This document shows positions 8,254 to 15,305 of a stretch of DNA of 64,000 nucleotides, in pieces. The notes beneath the pieces are model-generated. The model saw nothing but the letters and a program-made list of their open reading frames with translations, had not been told where the DNA came from and did not search any database. Source of the stretch: Desulfarculus sp. (GTDB lineage Bacteria > Desulfobacterota > Desulfarculia > Desulfarculales > Desulfarculaceae); contig JACRDC010000036.1 of NCBI GenBank assembly GCA_016218705.1, positions 1-64,000 on the forward strand. Direction: 5' to 3'. A program made the translations under genes and the position numbers. How positions within the stretch are numbered: the first letter of the stretch is position 1; each line of letters opens with the position of its first letter.

Positions 8254-9996
8254 GTGTCCACGCCCTCGCCGACGCCCCGGCGCCTGCACCCCGAGCACTG
8301 GCTGATCCTGGCCGTGGTGGCGGCCATCATGTCCTTAAGCCTGGGCTGGGGCCTGCCCGGCCAGGGGCGCCTGGAGTTGCTCAACTGGGGCCAGCCGCCC
8401 ACCCCCCAGGAGCTGTCGCGCGTCTTCAGCGCCCGCGAGGCCTATTACCAGACCCTGGACACCCTACAGGCCCAGGCTGGCCGCCTGGTGCTCCAGGGCC
8501 AGCCCGCCCCCCTGGGCGACCCGGTCAACCTGACCGCGGTGCTCAATCAGGCCGAGAAGGACACCGCCTGGCGGGCCTACATCCTGGGCAGCGCCGCCGT
8601 GGACGAGCGCTACGCCTTCAGCGTGCTCTCGCGCATGAACCCCGCCACCTGGGACTTCAACCCCCGACGCCACAACTACGGCGGCTCCTTCATCTATCCC
8701 CTGGGGGGCCTGCTTTTTCTGCAAAAGGCCCTGGGGCTAATGCACATCACCCCCGAGCTGGCCTATTACGTGGAGCACCCCGGGCAGGTGGCCCGCATGT
8801 ACCGCACCGGCCGGCTCATGAGCGTGCTCTCCCTCCTGGGCGGCCTGCTCTTGCTGGGGCTCTTGGGCAACCGCCTGGGAGGGCGGGCCGCCGCCACCCT
8901 GGCCATGCTGGCCTATGGCTGCTCCTCGGTGGGGTTTTGGCAGGCCCTGGTGACCAAGCCCCACCTCTACGCCGCCTGCTTCAGCTTCCTGGGCCTGTAC
9001 CTGCTGGTGCGCTTCCAGGAGGAGGAGCGCCTAACCCTGCTCATCCTGAGCGCCGCGGCCTGCGGCTGGGCCATGGGCGCCTCCCTGCCCGCCGGCGCCC
9101 TGGGCTTGGCCTATCCCATCCTGCTATACGCCCCCGGTGGCTGGCGCTGGCTAAGGCACACCTGCCTGGCCGGCTTGGTCATGCTGGCCGTGTACCTCCT
9201 CACCAACCCCTACGTGTTGATCAGCCCCGAGACCTTCGCCTACACCCTGACCCTGCACAGCTCGGGCCAGGGCTTCGGCTACGGGGTCTTCGGCCTGCTC
9301 AAGATGCAGGAATACCTGCACGACATCTTCTTCAGGGCCTACGCCTTCCCCCTGGGCCTCTTGGGCGGGTTGTGCGCCCTGGGCCTGGCCATGTGGGGCC
9401 AGGGGCTAGTGCGCCGCCTGGCCCTGTTGTTCATCGCCCTGACCCTCCTGGCGGGCGGCACCGTGGCCACCCCGCGCATCACCCTGTTCACCGGCCCCCT
9501 CTTGTGCCTGCTGGCCGGCCTGGGCCTGGGGCGCTGGCTGGTGGACGCGGCCTGGCTGGCGCGGCCAGCGCGGGCCGCCGTGCTGGGGGCGCTGATGCTG
9601 CCCGGGCTGTTCACCCTGGGGCTCATGGCCCACGACGCCATCTGGGACCAGGACTGGCGGGCGCCCACCCGGCAGTGGGTGGAATCGGCTGGACTCACCC
9701 CCCAGACCAGCCTGGGGGCCTTTGGCCGGCCCGACCCCATTAACCTGCCGCCCTTTCCCTTCCTGCGCAACCGCCTGGTGGACCTCTTCCAATACAAGGA
9801 CGCCGCCCAGGCCCCGGACTACGTGATCCTGGGCAACTTCCAGGGCGACCCCTCTTTATGGAAAACCCACCCCCTGGCCGGCCAGTACCGCCTGGTGGCC
9901 ACCCTGGGCTACCGCCCCTCCTGGGAGTGGCTGGCCGGCTGGCGCCACCCCAGCGAGCCCCGCTTGGCCGCCTGGGTCTATAAGCGCCAGGATTAG
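8254..9996 (+). CDS. GT-C type multi-pass membrane protein (GT39-like)
   Basis: 580 residues from a GTG start with upstream CGGAGAAG. About ten to twelve hydrophobic helices are visible, the first at about residues 15-35. The first long extracytoplasmic loop contains SAREAYYQTLDTLQ and NPRRHNYGGSFIYP, resembling the loop of mannosyl/arabinosyl GT-C enzymes and the glycosyltransferase family 39 grouping. An acidic pair directly after TM1 is less obvious than in the protein at 2423-4795, so catalysis is uncertain. Follows the GT2 gene by 65 bp in the same direction. Confidence 0.62.
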   Translation: MSTPSPTPRRLHPEHWLILAVVAAIMSLSLGWGLPGQGRLELLNWGQPPTPQELSRVFSAREAYYQTLDTLQAQAGRLVLQGQPAPLGDPVNLTAVLNQAEKDTAWRAYILGSAAVDERYAFSVLSRMNPATWDFNPRRHNYGGSFIYPLGGLLFLQKALGLMHITPELAYYVEHPGQVARMYRTGRLMSVLSLLGGLLLLGLLGNRLGGRAAATLAMLAYGCSSVGFWQALVTKPHLYAACFSFLGLYLLVRFQEEERLTLLILSAAACGWAMGASLPAGALGLAYPILLYAPGGWRWLRHTCLAGLVMLAVYLLTNPYVLISPETFAYTLTLHSSGQGFGYGVFGLLKMQEYLHDIFFRAYAFPLGLLGGLCALGLAMWGQGLVRRLALLFIALTLLAGGTVATPRITLFTGPLLCLLAGLGLGRWLVDAAWLARPARAAVLGALMLPGLFTLGLMAHDAIWDQDWRAPTRQWVESAGLTPQTSLGAFGRPDPINLPPFPFLRNRLVDLFQYKDAAQAPDYVILGNFQGDPSLWKTHPLAGQYRLVATLGYRPSWEWLAGWRHPSEPRLAAWVYKRQD

Positions 9997-10017
9997 CCCA
10001 ACCGGCAAGCCGGCCGT

Positions 10018-10043
10018 GGACCTCGTCTCCGAGGTCCTCTTTA
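10018..10043 (+). terminator. Probable intrinsic terminator after the GT-C gene
   Basis: GGACCTCG (10018-10025) pairs perfectly with CGAGGTCC (10030-10037) around a TCTC loop and is followed by TCTTTAC. It sits 22 bp after the stop codon at 9996. The T tract is weak, so partial read-through into the next gene is possible. Confidence 0.5.
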
Positions 10044-10094
10044 CAGCAAGCAACTTAGGTGGGATATTGGGGAAACTATTCTGGGGAGCGATGC

Positions 10095-11330
10095 GTGAAT
10101 TCCCTGTTGATGCGCAAGATTGACCGTTGGGCGGGCGTGCCCCTGTGCTGGCTGTGCACTCTGGCCATGGGGGCCTGGGCCTGGCTGCGCCCCCGGCCCC
10201 GCCCGGCCGGGCCGCCCCGGCGCATCGTGGTCATCGAGCTGGCTGAGATCGGCGGCCTGGTGGTGGCCTACCCCGCCCTGGCCCATCTGCGGCGGCGCTT
10301 CCCCCAGGCGGAGGTGTACTTCCTCACCTTTGCCGGCGGCCAGGGCATCCTGGATCTGATGGGCCTCATCGGCCGCGAGCGGCAGATCATCATCCGCCCC
10401 GAGGGCCTCTTGACCTTCCTCGCGGACACCTGGGCGGCCATCCGGCGCATGCGCCAGCTTGAAATTGACGCCACCATCAACCTGGAGACCTTCGCCCGCT
10501 TCAGCACCCTCTTGGCCCTGCTGAGCGGCGCCGCCCGCCGGGCCGGGTTTGACCGCTTCCACGACGAGGGGCGCTACCTGGGCGGGCTCATCACCCACCA
10601 GGTGATCTACAACCCCCACCACCACGCCGCCCAGACCTTCCTGACCCTGGTGGAGGCCCTGGCCGAGGAGCCAGACGCCGAGCCCCGGGCCAAGGTGAGC
10701 CTGGAGGGCTTGAGCCTGGACCTGCCGCGCATCGAGACCACGCCCGCCGCCGCCCAGACCATCGAGGACAAGCTCCAGGCCCTGTACCCCGGCGTGACCC
10801 CCGCCACCCGCCTGGTGCTCATCAACCCCAATGCCAGCGACCTGGTGCCGGTGCGGCGCTGGCCCGACCACTACTTCATGCACCTGGTGCAGGGCCTCCT
10901 GGAGGACCCCGGCCTGCTGGTGGTGCTCACCGGCACCGCGCCCGAGCGCCCAGCCGCCGAGGTGCTGCGCCTGGCCCTGGACAGCCCCCGGGTGCTCAAC
11001 CTGGCCGGGGCCACCACCCTGCCCGAACTCATAGACCTGTACAACCGCGCCAGTCTGCTCATCACCAACGACTCCGGCCCGGCCCACTTCGCCTCGCTCA
11101 CCAGCCTGGCCGTGCTGGTGCTCTTCGGCCCCGAAACCCCACGCATCTACGGCCCCCTGGGGCCGGGGGTGCGGGTGCTCTACCGTGGCCTGGCCTGCTC
11201 CCCCTGCGTCTCGGCCTACAACCAGAAGCTCTCGCCCTGCAACGACAACCGCTGCCTCAAGCAGATCACCCCCGCCGAGGTGCTGGAAAAGGCCCGCGAG
11301 ATACTGGGCCGCGAGCCGCGGCGGGCGTAG
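10095..11330 (+). CDS. Glycosyltransferase family 9 (heptosyltransferase-like)
   Basis: About 411 residues from GTG 10095, chosen for the GGGGAG about 6 bases upstream; ATG 10110 is an alternative. The N-terminal Rossmann half reads RRIVVIELAEIGGLVVAYP (GT9 enzymes usually have a G-D/E-xxx-P motif here). The donor half has VLINPNASDLVPVRRWPDHY, then LINDSGPAHFASL-type residues (LLITNDSGPAHFAS) and VLFGPETPRIYGPLG, diagnostic of ADP-heptose:LPS heptosyltransferases. Two Cys-containing motifs near the C terminus (CSPCVSAYNQKLSPCNDNRC) recur in a subset of GT9 proteins. Likely acts on the inner core of LPS. Confidence 0.85.
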   Translation: MNSLLMRKIDRWAGVPLCWLCTLAMGAWAWLRPRPRPAGPPRRIVVIELAEIGGLVVAYPALAHLRRRFPQAEVYFLTFAGGQGILDLMGLIGRERQIIIRPEGLLTFLADTWAAIRRMRQLEIDATINLETFARFSTLLALLSGAARRAGFDRFHDEGRYLGGLITHQVIYNPHHHAAQTFLTLVEALAEEPDAEPRAKVSLEGLSLDLPRIETTPAAAQTIEDKLQALYPGVTPATRLVLINPNASDLVPVRRWPDHYFMHLVQGLLEDPGLLVVLTGTAPERPAAEVLRLALDSPRVLNLAGATTLPELIDLYNRASLLITNDSGPAHFASLTSLAVLVLFGPETPRIYGPLGPGVRVLYRGLACSPCVSAYNQKLSPCNDNRCLKQITPAEVLEKAREILGREPRRA

Positions 11331-11438
11331 ACGGGCCAGGAGGCGCTGTCGCCCAAGGCCGGCGCCGCCGGCTCCCGGTGAAGGCCTAACCACTAGAAAC
11401 AGATGTCAATGCGACGCGGCAATCCACCCTACCGATCT

Positions 11439-11601
11439 TGCCGGGTGGCGCGGACAATTCATTGTCCAGGCCGCGCAGCGGCAAGAGGTTTACAGGAATC
11501 ACTGGCTGACTACCTGCCGCTGCCCTACTGCGGGCGGGGCAAGAAACCTCTTGAGCCTTCGGCACCCGGACAACAGCAAGCCGTTGTCCGGGCCACCCGC
11601 C
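11439..11601. repeat. Cloverleaf-like inverted repeat with nested hairpins
   Basis: Two arms (about 11439-11491 and 11544-11601) are reverse complements with mismatches, including the perfect pair CAAGAGGTTT (11482-11491) and AAACCTCTTG (11544-11553). Each arm also folds on itself: GGACAA with TTGTCC at 11452-11467 and CGGACAAC with GTTGTCCG near 11566-11590. The whole can form a branched structure. There is no gene in 11331-12226; this element and the larger inverted repeat beside it account for most of that stretch. Confidence 0.65.
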
Positions 11602-11614
11602 GCGCTTTAACCTC

Positions 11615-12165
11615 GCCTGCCCCTCGCCGGCCAAGGGGCCTCGATTTGTTGGCTTCACCAAGTCCCGTGTCCCGCTCCTTAGCCCGGCCATTCTTAATCG
11701 CCCGGATGGCGGCTGCGCCATTACGCGCGGCCCAAGCGGCGTGGGGCCGTGGCGCGCGCAGGAGCCTCAAAGGCTACGCCGCCTCGGTGGGGCTTACGTA
11801 GCGCGAGGGCGCGGTATGGCCGGGCGTGGGAGCGGGGCATAAAAAGAAACCGCTGGGGTTTTCTCTTGCCTTGCCTTGGGCGCGGGCAGGCCCGCAACCG
11901 GCAGTTGCCGGGAGGAAGCATAAAACCAAGCGGTTCTTTTTTGTGCCCCGCCCAGCCGCCCGGCCATACCAGGCCCCCCGGTGCATGGGCACCACCGCGA
12001 GGGCATGGTCTTGGGGGCCAGAACGCGGGCGAGCCTGGAACGCGGCAGGGGCTTGGGCATAATGGCCAGGCCTTGCGGCGGTGATTAAGAATGGCCGGGC
12101 TAAGGGCAGGGCACGGGGCTGGTTGCGGCCAGGAAGAAGGGAACAAGACCAGCGCGGGCCTTGCC
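11615..12165. repeat. Long imperfect inverted duplication (arms about 200-250 bp)
   Basis: The left arm (about 11615-11865) and right arm (about 11920-12165) are diverged reverse-complement copies. The outer part contains a perfect 23-bp match (11677-11699 with 12083-12105, core GCCCGGCCATTCTTAAT). The inner part matches strongly again (11814-11862 with 11925-11972, core GGTATGGCCGGGCG and an A-run followed by GAACCGC). The centre is about 55 bp. Open frames on both strands give similar peptides (for example SGxFLCPAxxPGHT on each strand), which is what an inverted DNA duplication predicts rather than a gene. Arm ends are approximate. It lies directly upstream of the TIR-domain gene. Confidence 0.7.
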
Positions 12166-12226
12166 AGGGCGGCGCGGCGTGGGTTAGCCTCGGGGGCGGG
12201 GAAGAGCATCAGGGAAAGGGGGGAGC

Positions 12227-13213
12227 ATGGCCAACCCGGAGCATCTGGCGGTATTGCAGCAGGGCGTGGAGGCGTGGGACAGGTGGCGGGCTGAACACCC
12301 GGATATAATGCCTGATTTAGGCAAAGCGGAACTAAGCGGGGCGAACCTCGGCGAGGCGAATCTCAACGGGGCGAACCTCGCTGGGGCCGATCTCCGCTAT
12401 GCGGACTTGAGCTGGGCAACCCTTCATTCGGCGGACCTCGGTGGGGCCGACCTCCGCAGGGTGGACCTCGGCTGGGCAAACCTTTTCAGAGCTAACCTCG
12501 TCGGGGCCAACCTCGTCGGGGCGAGCCTCAACAGTACGCCCCTTGATGGTACGGACCTGTCGGGAGCAAGCATTGGCTACACCCTATTAGGAAACGTAGA
12601 CCTGAGCCAGGTGAAGGGCCTGGAAAAAGTTGAACACCAAGGCCCCTCCTCTATCGGCCTCGACACCATCTACCGCTCTCGCGGCAAAATCCCCGAATCC
12701 TTCCTGCGCGGGGCCGGTGTGCCCGAGGAATTCATCGTCTACATGCGCTCGTTGGTGAACAACCCCATCGAATACTACTCCTGCTTCATCAGCTATTCGC
12801 CCCGGGACAAGGAATTAGCCCAGCGCCTTTACGCCGACTTGAAAGCCGCCAATGTGCGCTGCTGGTTCGCGCCCCATTACATGGCCATCGGCGACGACAT
12901 TCTGGACCGCATTGACGAAACCATACGCCACCGGGACAAGCTGCTGCTTATCCTTTCCCGTAATTTCATCAACAGTACTCGGGTGGAGAATGAAGTGGAG
13001 ACGGCCCTAGAGGAGGAAACCAGGCGCAGCAAGGTCGTGCTGTTCCCCATCCGGCTGGACGATGCAGTTATGACCACCGATAAAGCTTGGGCCGCTCACC
13101 TGCGCCGCACCCGCCACATCGGCGACTTCACCCGCTGGAAGGACCACGACGCCTACAAGAAGGCCCTTGACCGCCTGCTGCGCGACCTCAAGGTCTCGGC
13201 CCAGGTTGGTTAG
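12227..13213 (+). CDS. Pentapeptide-repeat / TIR-domain protein, putative defence effector
   Basis: 328 residues. About 36-127 is a run of A(D/N)LxG-type pentapeptide repeats (ANLGEANLNGANLAGADL...), which form a right-handed quadrilateral beta helix. After a linker, 182-320 is a TIR domain: YYSCFISYSPRDKELAQRLY, CWFAPHYMAIGDDILDRI and NFINSTRVENEVETAL. In NADase TIR domains the catalytic Glu follows a W-V motif; here the Trp is Arg (R252), but Glu256 is at the expected place. TIR proteins in bacteria often act as NAD-consuming or signal-producing effectors in anti-phage systems; that role here is inference. ATG has an upstream GGGGGG. The gene ends exactly where an IS remnant begins and is preceded by long inverted repeats, so the locus looks acquired. 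Confidence 0.85.
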   Translation: MANPEHLAVLQQGVEAWDRWRAEHPDIMPDLGKAELSGANLGEANLNGANLAGADLRYADLSWATLHSADLGGADLRRVDLGWANLFRANLVGANLVGASLNSTPLDGTDLSGASIGYTLLGNVDLSQVKGLEKVEHQGPSSIGLDTIYRSRGKIPESFLRGAGVPEEFIVYMRSLVNNPIEYYSCFISYSPRDKELAQRLYADLKAANVRCWFAPHYMAIGDDILDRIDETIRHRDKLLLILSRNFINSTRVENEVETALEEETRRSKVVLFPIRLDDAVMTTDKAWAAHLRRTRHIGDFTRWKDHDAYKKALDRLLRDLKVSAQVG

Positions 13214-13215
13214 CG

Positions 13216-13903
13216 GCGGCCCGTCCACCGAGAAGTGCTCGTCGCTGAGCAGCCCCTGCCTTCGGGCCAAACCTACCACCTCGGCAAAGAAGCAGCCGGC
13301 CACCTCATGGGCCAGCAGCCGCTCCCGGTTCTTGGAAAAGGTGCTGTGGTCCAGGCCCTCGCCGACCATGTCCATATCCAGGAACCAGCGAAAAAGAAGG
13401 TTGTAGCCGAGCTGCTCACAAAACAGCCGTTCGCTGCGCACCGAGTTGAGCGCCATCAGCAAAAGCGACTTCAGAGGCCGCTCAGGAGGAATGGAAGGGC
13501 GCTCCACTCGGCTGTACATCTGGTCAAACACCGGCGACAGGCCCTTGATACCAAGTTGCGGTCAACCGAGTAGTTTGATCGCAACTTGGTATGCGGGTCA
13601 TGTATCCACCCCAAGCAAACTGCGTTTGCTTGGGGACCCCGGGGAATGGCCCGCCTGGCCCGTTAGCGCCCGGGAGGCCGGGCAAAAACCGGGGTCCCCA
13701 CAAAGCGCTAGCTTTGTGGGGTGGAGTCACTCTTTTGCCCGGCCGATCAGCAATCAAAGCCATGGATGGCTTTGATTGCATATTGGTATGAGTGCCCCGC
13801 CGGCCAGTTTCTTGATCCGGCGCAGGGGATGGTCAGGAGGAACCAACTGGTCAGGGGAGATCAGGCACACCATCGTGGCTTGCTTGGCATCCTCTCCTCG
13901 CAT
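13216..13903 (-). pseudogene. IS1182/IS5-type transposase, interrupted and 3'-truncated
   Basis: The reading frame starts at ATG 13903 with a good GGAGGTG upstream and encodes MRGEDAKQATMVCLISPDQ..., the usual opening of this transposase group, up to about 13790. The frame is then broken by 242 bp of hairpin element (13548-13789) and resumes in phase at 13547 (KGLSPVFDQMYSRVERPSIP...) through NRERLLAHEVAG and LLSDEHFSVDG, where it stops matching at about 13216. The missing downstream part would carry the rest of the DDE catalytic domain. So the gene suffered two events: insertion of the element and loss of its 3' half at the junction with the TIR gene. Confidence 0.82.
13548..13789. mobile_element. 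Multi-hairpin palindromic element, copy A (242 bp)
   Basis: Bounded by ATACCAAGTTGC and its imperfect inverse GCATATTGGTAT. Inside are stacked hairpins: 13548-13592 (18-bp arms around CCGAGTAG), 13609-13635 (12-bp stem, loop TGC), 13696-13721 (11-bp stem, loop GCTA) nested within a GGGCAAAA...TTTTGCCC pair, and 13750-13779 (GCAATCAAAGCCA stem). It matches copy B at 36060-36261 in the opposite orientation. Conserved blocks (ACCCCGGGGAATGGCCCGCC; GCGCCCGGGAGGCCGGGC) alternate with stems whose sequence differs but still pairs. It splits a transposase frame exactly, with at most one duplicated base, showing that it moves. Confidence 0.85.
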
Positions 13904-14028
13904 GGCCACCTCCGGTCGGGGTGTATCGCTGGCTTCACCCTAAAGCCCAGTTGCAATGCTGTCCAGCCTAAAACCAGTGTTTTTCAACAGCCTGCTAAGC
14001 GCTTATACCTTCGCCTCCCTGGCCGGCC

Positions 14029-15159
14029 TCACGCCAATAACTCAGCCACCTCGCTCACGGCCTCGATGACCCGGTCCACCTCGGCCTCGGTGATGCCGGG
14101 GAAGAGCGGCAGGGTGAGGGTGGAGTCGCCGATGCGCTCGGCCACCGGGAAGTCGCCTGGTTTGTAGCCGAAGCGCTGGCGGTAGTAGCTGAGCAGATGG
14201 ATGGCCCGGTAGTTCACCGACACGCCGATGCCCCGGGCCTGCAACTCGCTCAAGAAGCGGTCGCGCTCCTTCACCCAGATGGTGAAGAGATGGCGCGCGC
14301 TCTTGGCTCCCTCGGGCACCCGGGGAAAGTCCACCCCGGGCAGGGCCGCGAAGGCCTCCTCGTAGCGCCGGCAGACCTCCTGGCGGCGTGCCCACATCTG
14401 TTCGATGCGCTTCAGTTGGGGTGAGAGCATGGCCGCCAGCAGGTCGGGCAGATTGGCCTTGCGCCCCAGTTCCAGCATGTCCCAGTGCTGAAAGCCGCCC
14501 ACGTAGCGGTCGGCGGCGCCCTTGCTCATGCCGTGCATGCGCAGGCACTTCAAGCGCTCGGCCAGGGCCGGGTCGCCCACGGCCACCGCCCCGCCCTCGG
14601 CGCAGGTTATGTTCTTGGTGGCGTAGAAGCTGTAGCAGGCGGCCTCGGCCAGGCCGGCGGAGCCCAGGCCGTCGCGGCGGCTTTCGATGGCGTGGGCGCA
14701 GTCGCTGACGATCTTGAGGCCGTGGCGGTCGGCGATGTCCCTCAAGGCGCGCATGTCGCACATGGTGCCGTAGAGGTGCACCGGCAGAATAGCCTTGCTG
14801 CGCGGCGTCACCGCCGCCTCCACCCGTCCGGCGTCCAGGTTGCCGGTCAAGGGCTCCACGTCCACCAGCACCGGGGTGGCCCCCAGCTCCAGGCAGACGT
14901 TGGCCGTGGCGATGAAGGTCATGGGCGTGGTGATGACCTCGTCGCCGGGGCCGATGTTGAGCGCCATCAGGGCCAGCTCCAGGGCGGCGGTGCCGGTGGA
15001 GACGGTTACGGCCTTGGCGGCGCCCAGGTAGGAGGCGAACTCCTGCTCGAAGCGGGCGCAGGCCCCGCCGGTGGTTATGAACAGCCCCTCCAGCACCTCC
15101 AGGCAGGCCGCCTTTTCCTCCGGTCCCAGGCCGTGCCTGAAGAAATCCACCTTGTCCAT
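14029..15159 (-). CDS. DegT/DnrJ/EryC1/StrS-family PLP-dependent sugar aminotransferase
   Basis: 376 residues. VTVSTGTAALELALMAL (about 51-67) binds the PLP phosphate, DCAHAIES (153-160) supplies the cofactor-contacting Asp, and FYATKNITCAEGG (178-190) contains the Schiff-base lysine at about 182. This family transaminates keto-sugars bound to nucleotide diphosphate, giving amino-sugars for O-antigen or capsule. Length is standard. It is isolated between the IS remnant and a divergent GT-C gene, but fits with the NeuB-type synthase of the same locus. Which sugar is used cannot be told. Confidence 0.87.
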   Translation of the reverse strand: MDKVDFFRHGLGPEEKAACLEVLEGLFITTGGACARFEQEFASYLGAAKAVTVSTGTAALELALMALNIGPGDEVITTPMTFIATANVCLELGATPVLVDVEPLTGNLDAGRVEAAVTPRSKAILPVHLYGTMCDMRALRDIADRHGLKIVSDCAHAIESRRDGLGSAGLAEAACYSFYATKNITCAEGGAVAVGDPALAERLKCLRMHGMSKGAADRYVGGFQHWDMLELGRKANLPDLLAAMLSPQLKRIEQMWARRQEVCRRYEEAFAALPGVDFPRVPEGAKSARHLFTIWVKERDRFLSELQARGIGVSVNYRAIHLLSYYRQRFGYKPGDFPVAERIGDSTLTLPLFPGITEAEVDRVIEAVSEVAELLA

Positions 15160-15305
15160 CGCACCGCCCGCCTTCCGGCCGGCGCCGCCGGCCCGCTGAT
15201 GATTTGGCCAACCTTATCCCGACTGGCCGGCGGGAGCAAGCCCGACGGCCGCCCCCGGCGGGATTGGGTTTGCCGGCGGCGCGCTTTTCGGTTACAGATA
15301 CAGCC

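Larger units (their letters stand above)
13216..13998 (-). mobile_element. Remnant of an IS1182/IS5-family insertion sequence
   Basis: The transposase remnant is bounded on its 5' side by GCAGGCTGTTGAAAAAC (minus strand, about 13996-13980), the sort of terminal inverted repeat seen at ends of this IS group. The other end is missing: the remnant stops at the TIR gene stop codon region (13214-13217). It is therefore a decayed, non-autonomous copy, itself a target for the hairpin element at 13548-13789. Confidence 0.7.

Noticed and set aside
11721-12209. Open frames on both strands in the inverted duplication
   Set aside because: Similar peptides appear on both strands because the DNA is an inverted duplication. 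No ribosome-binding sites, and Pro/Arg/Gly-rich composition.
11400-14010. CRISPR array or retron-like locus
   Set aside because: The repeats are inverted and few, not evenly spaced direct repeats. No cas genes or reverse transcriptase are present.
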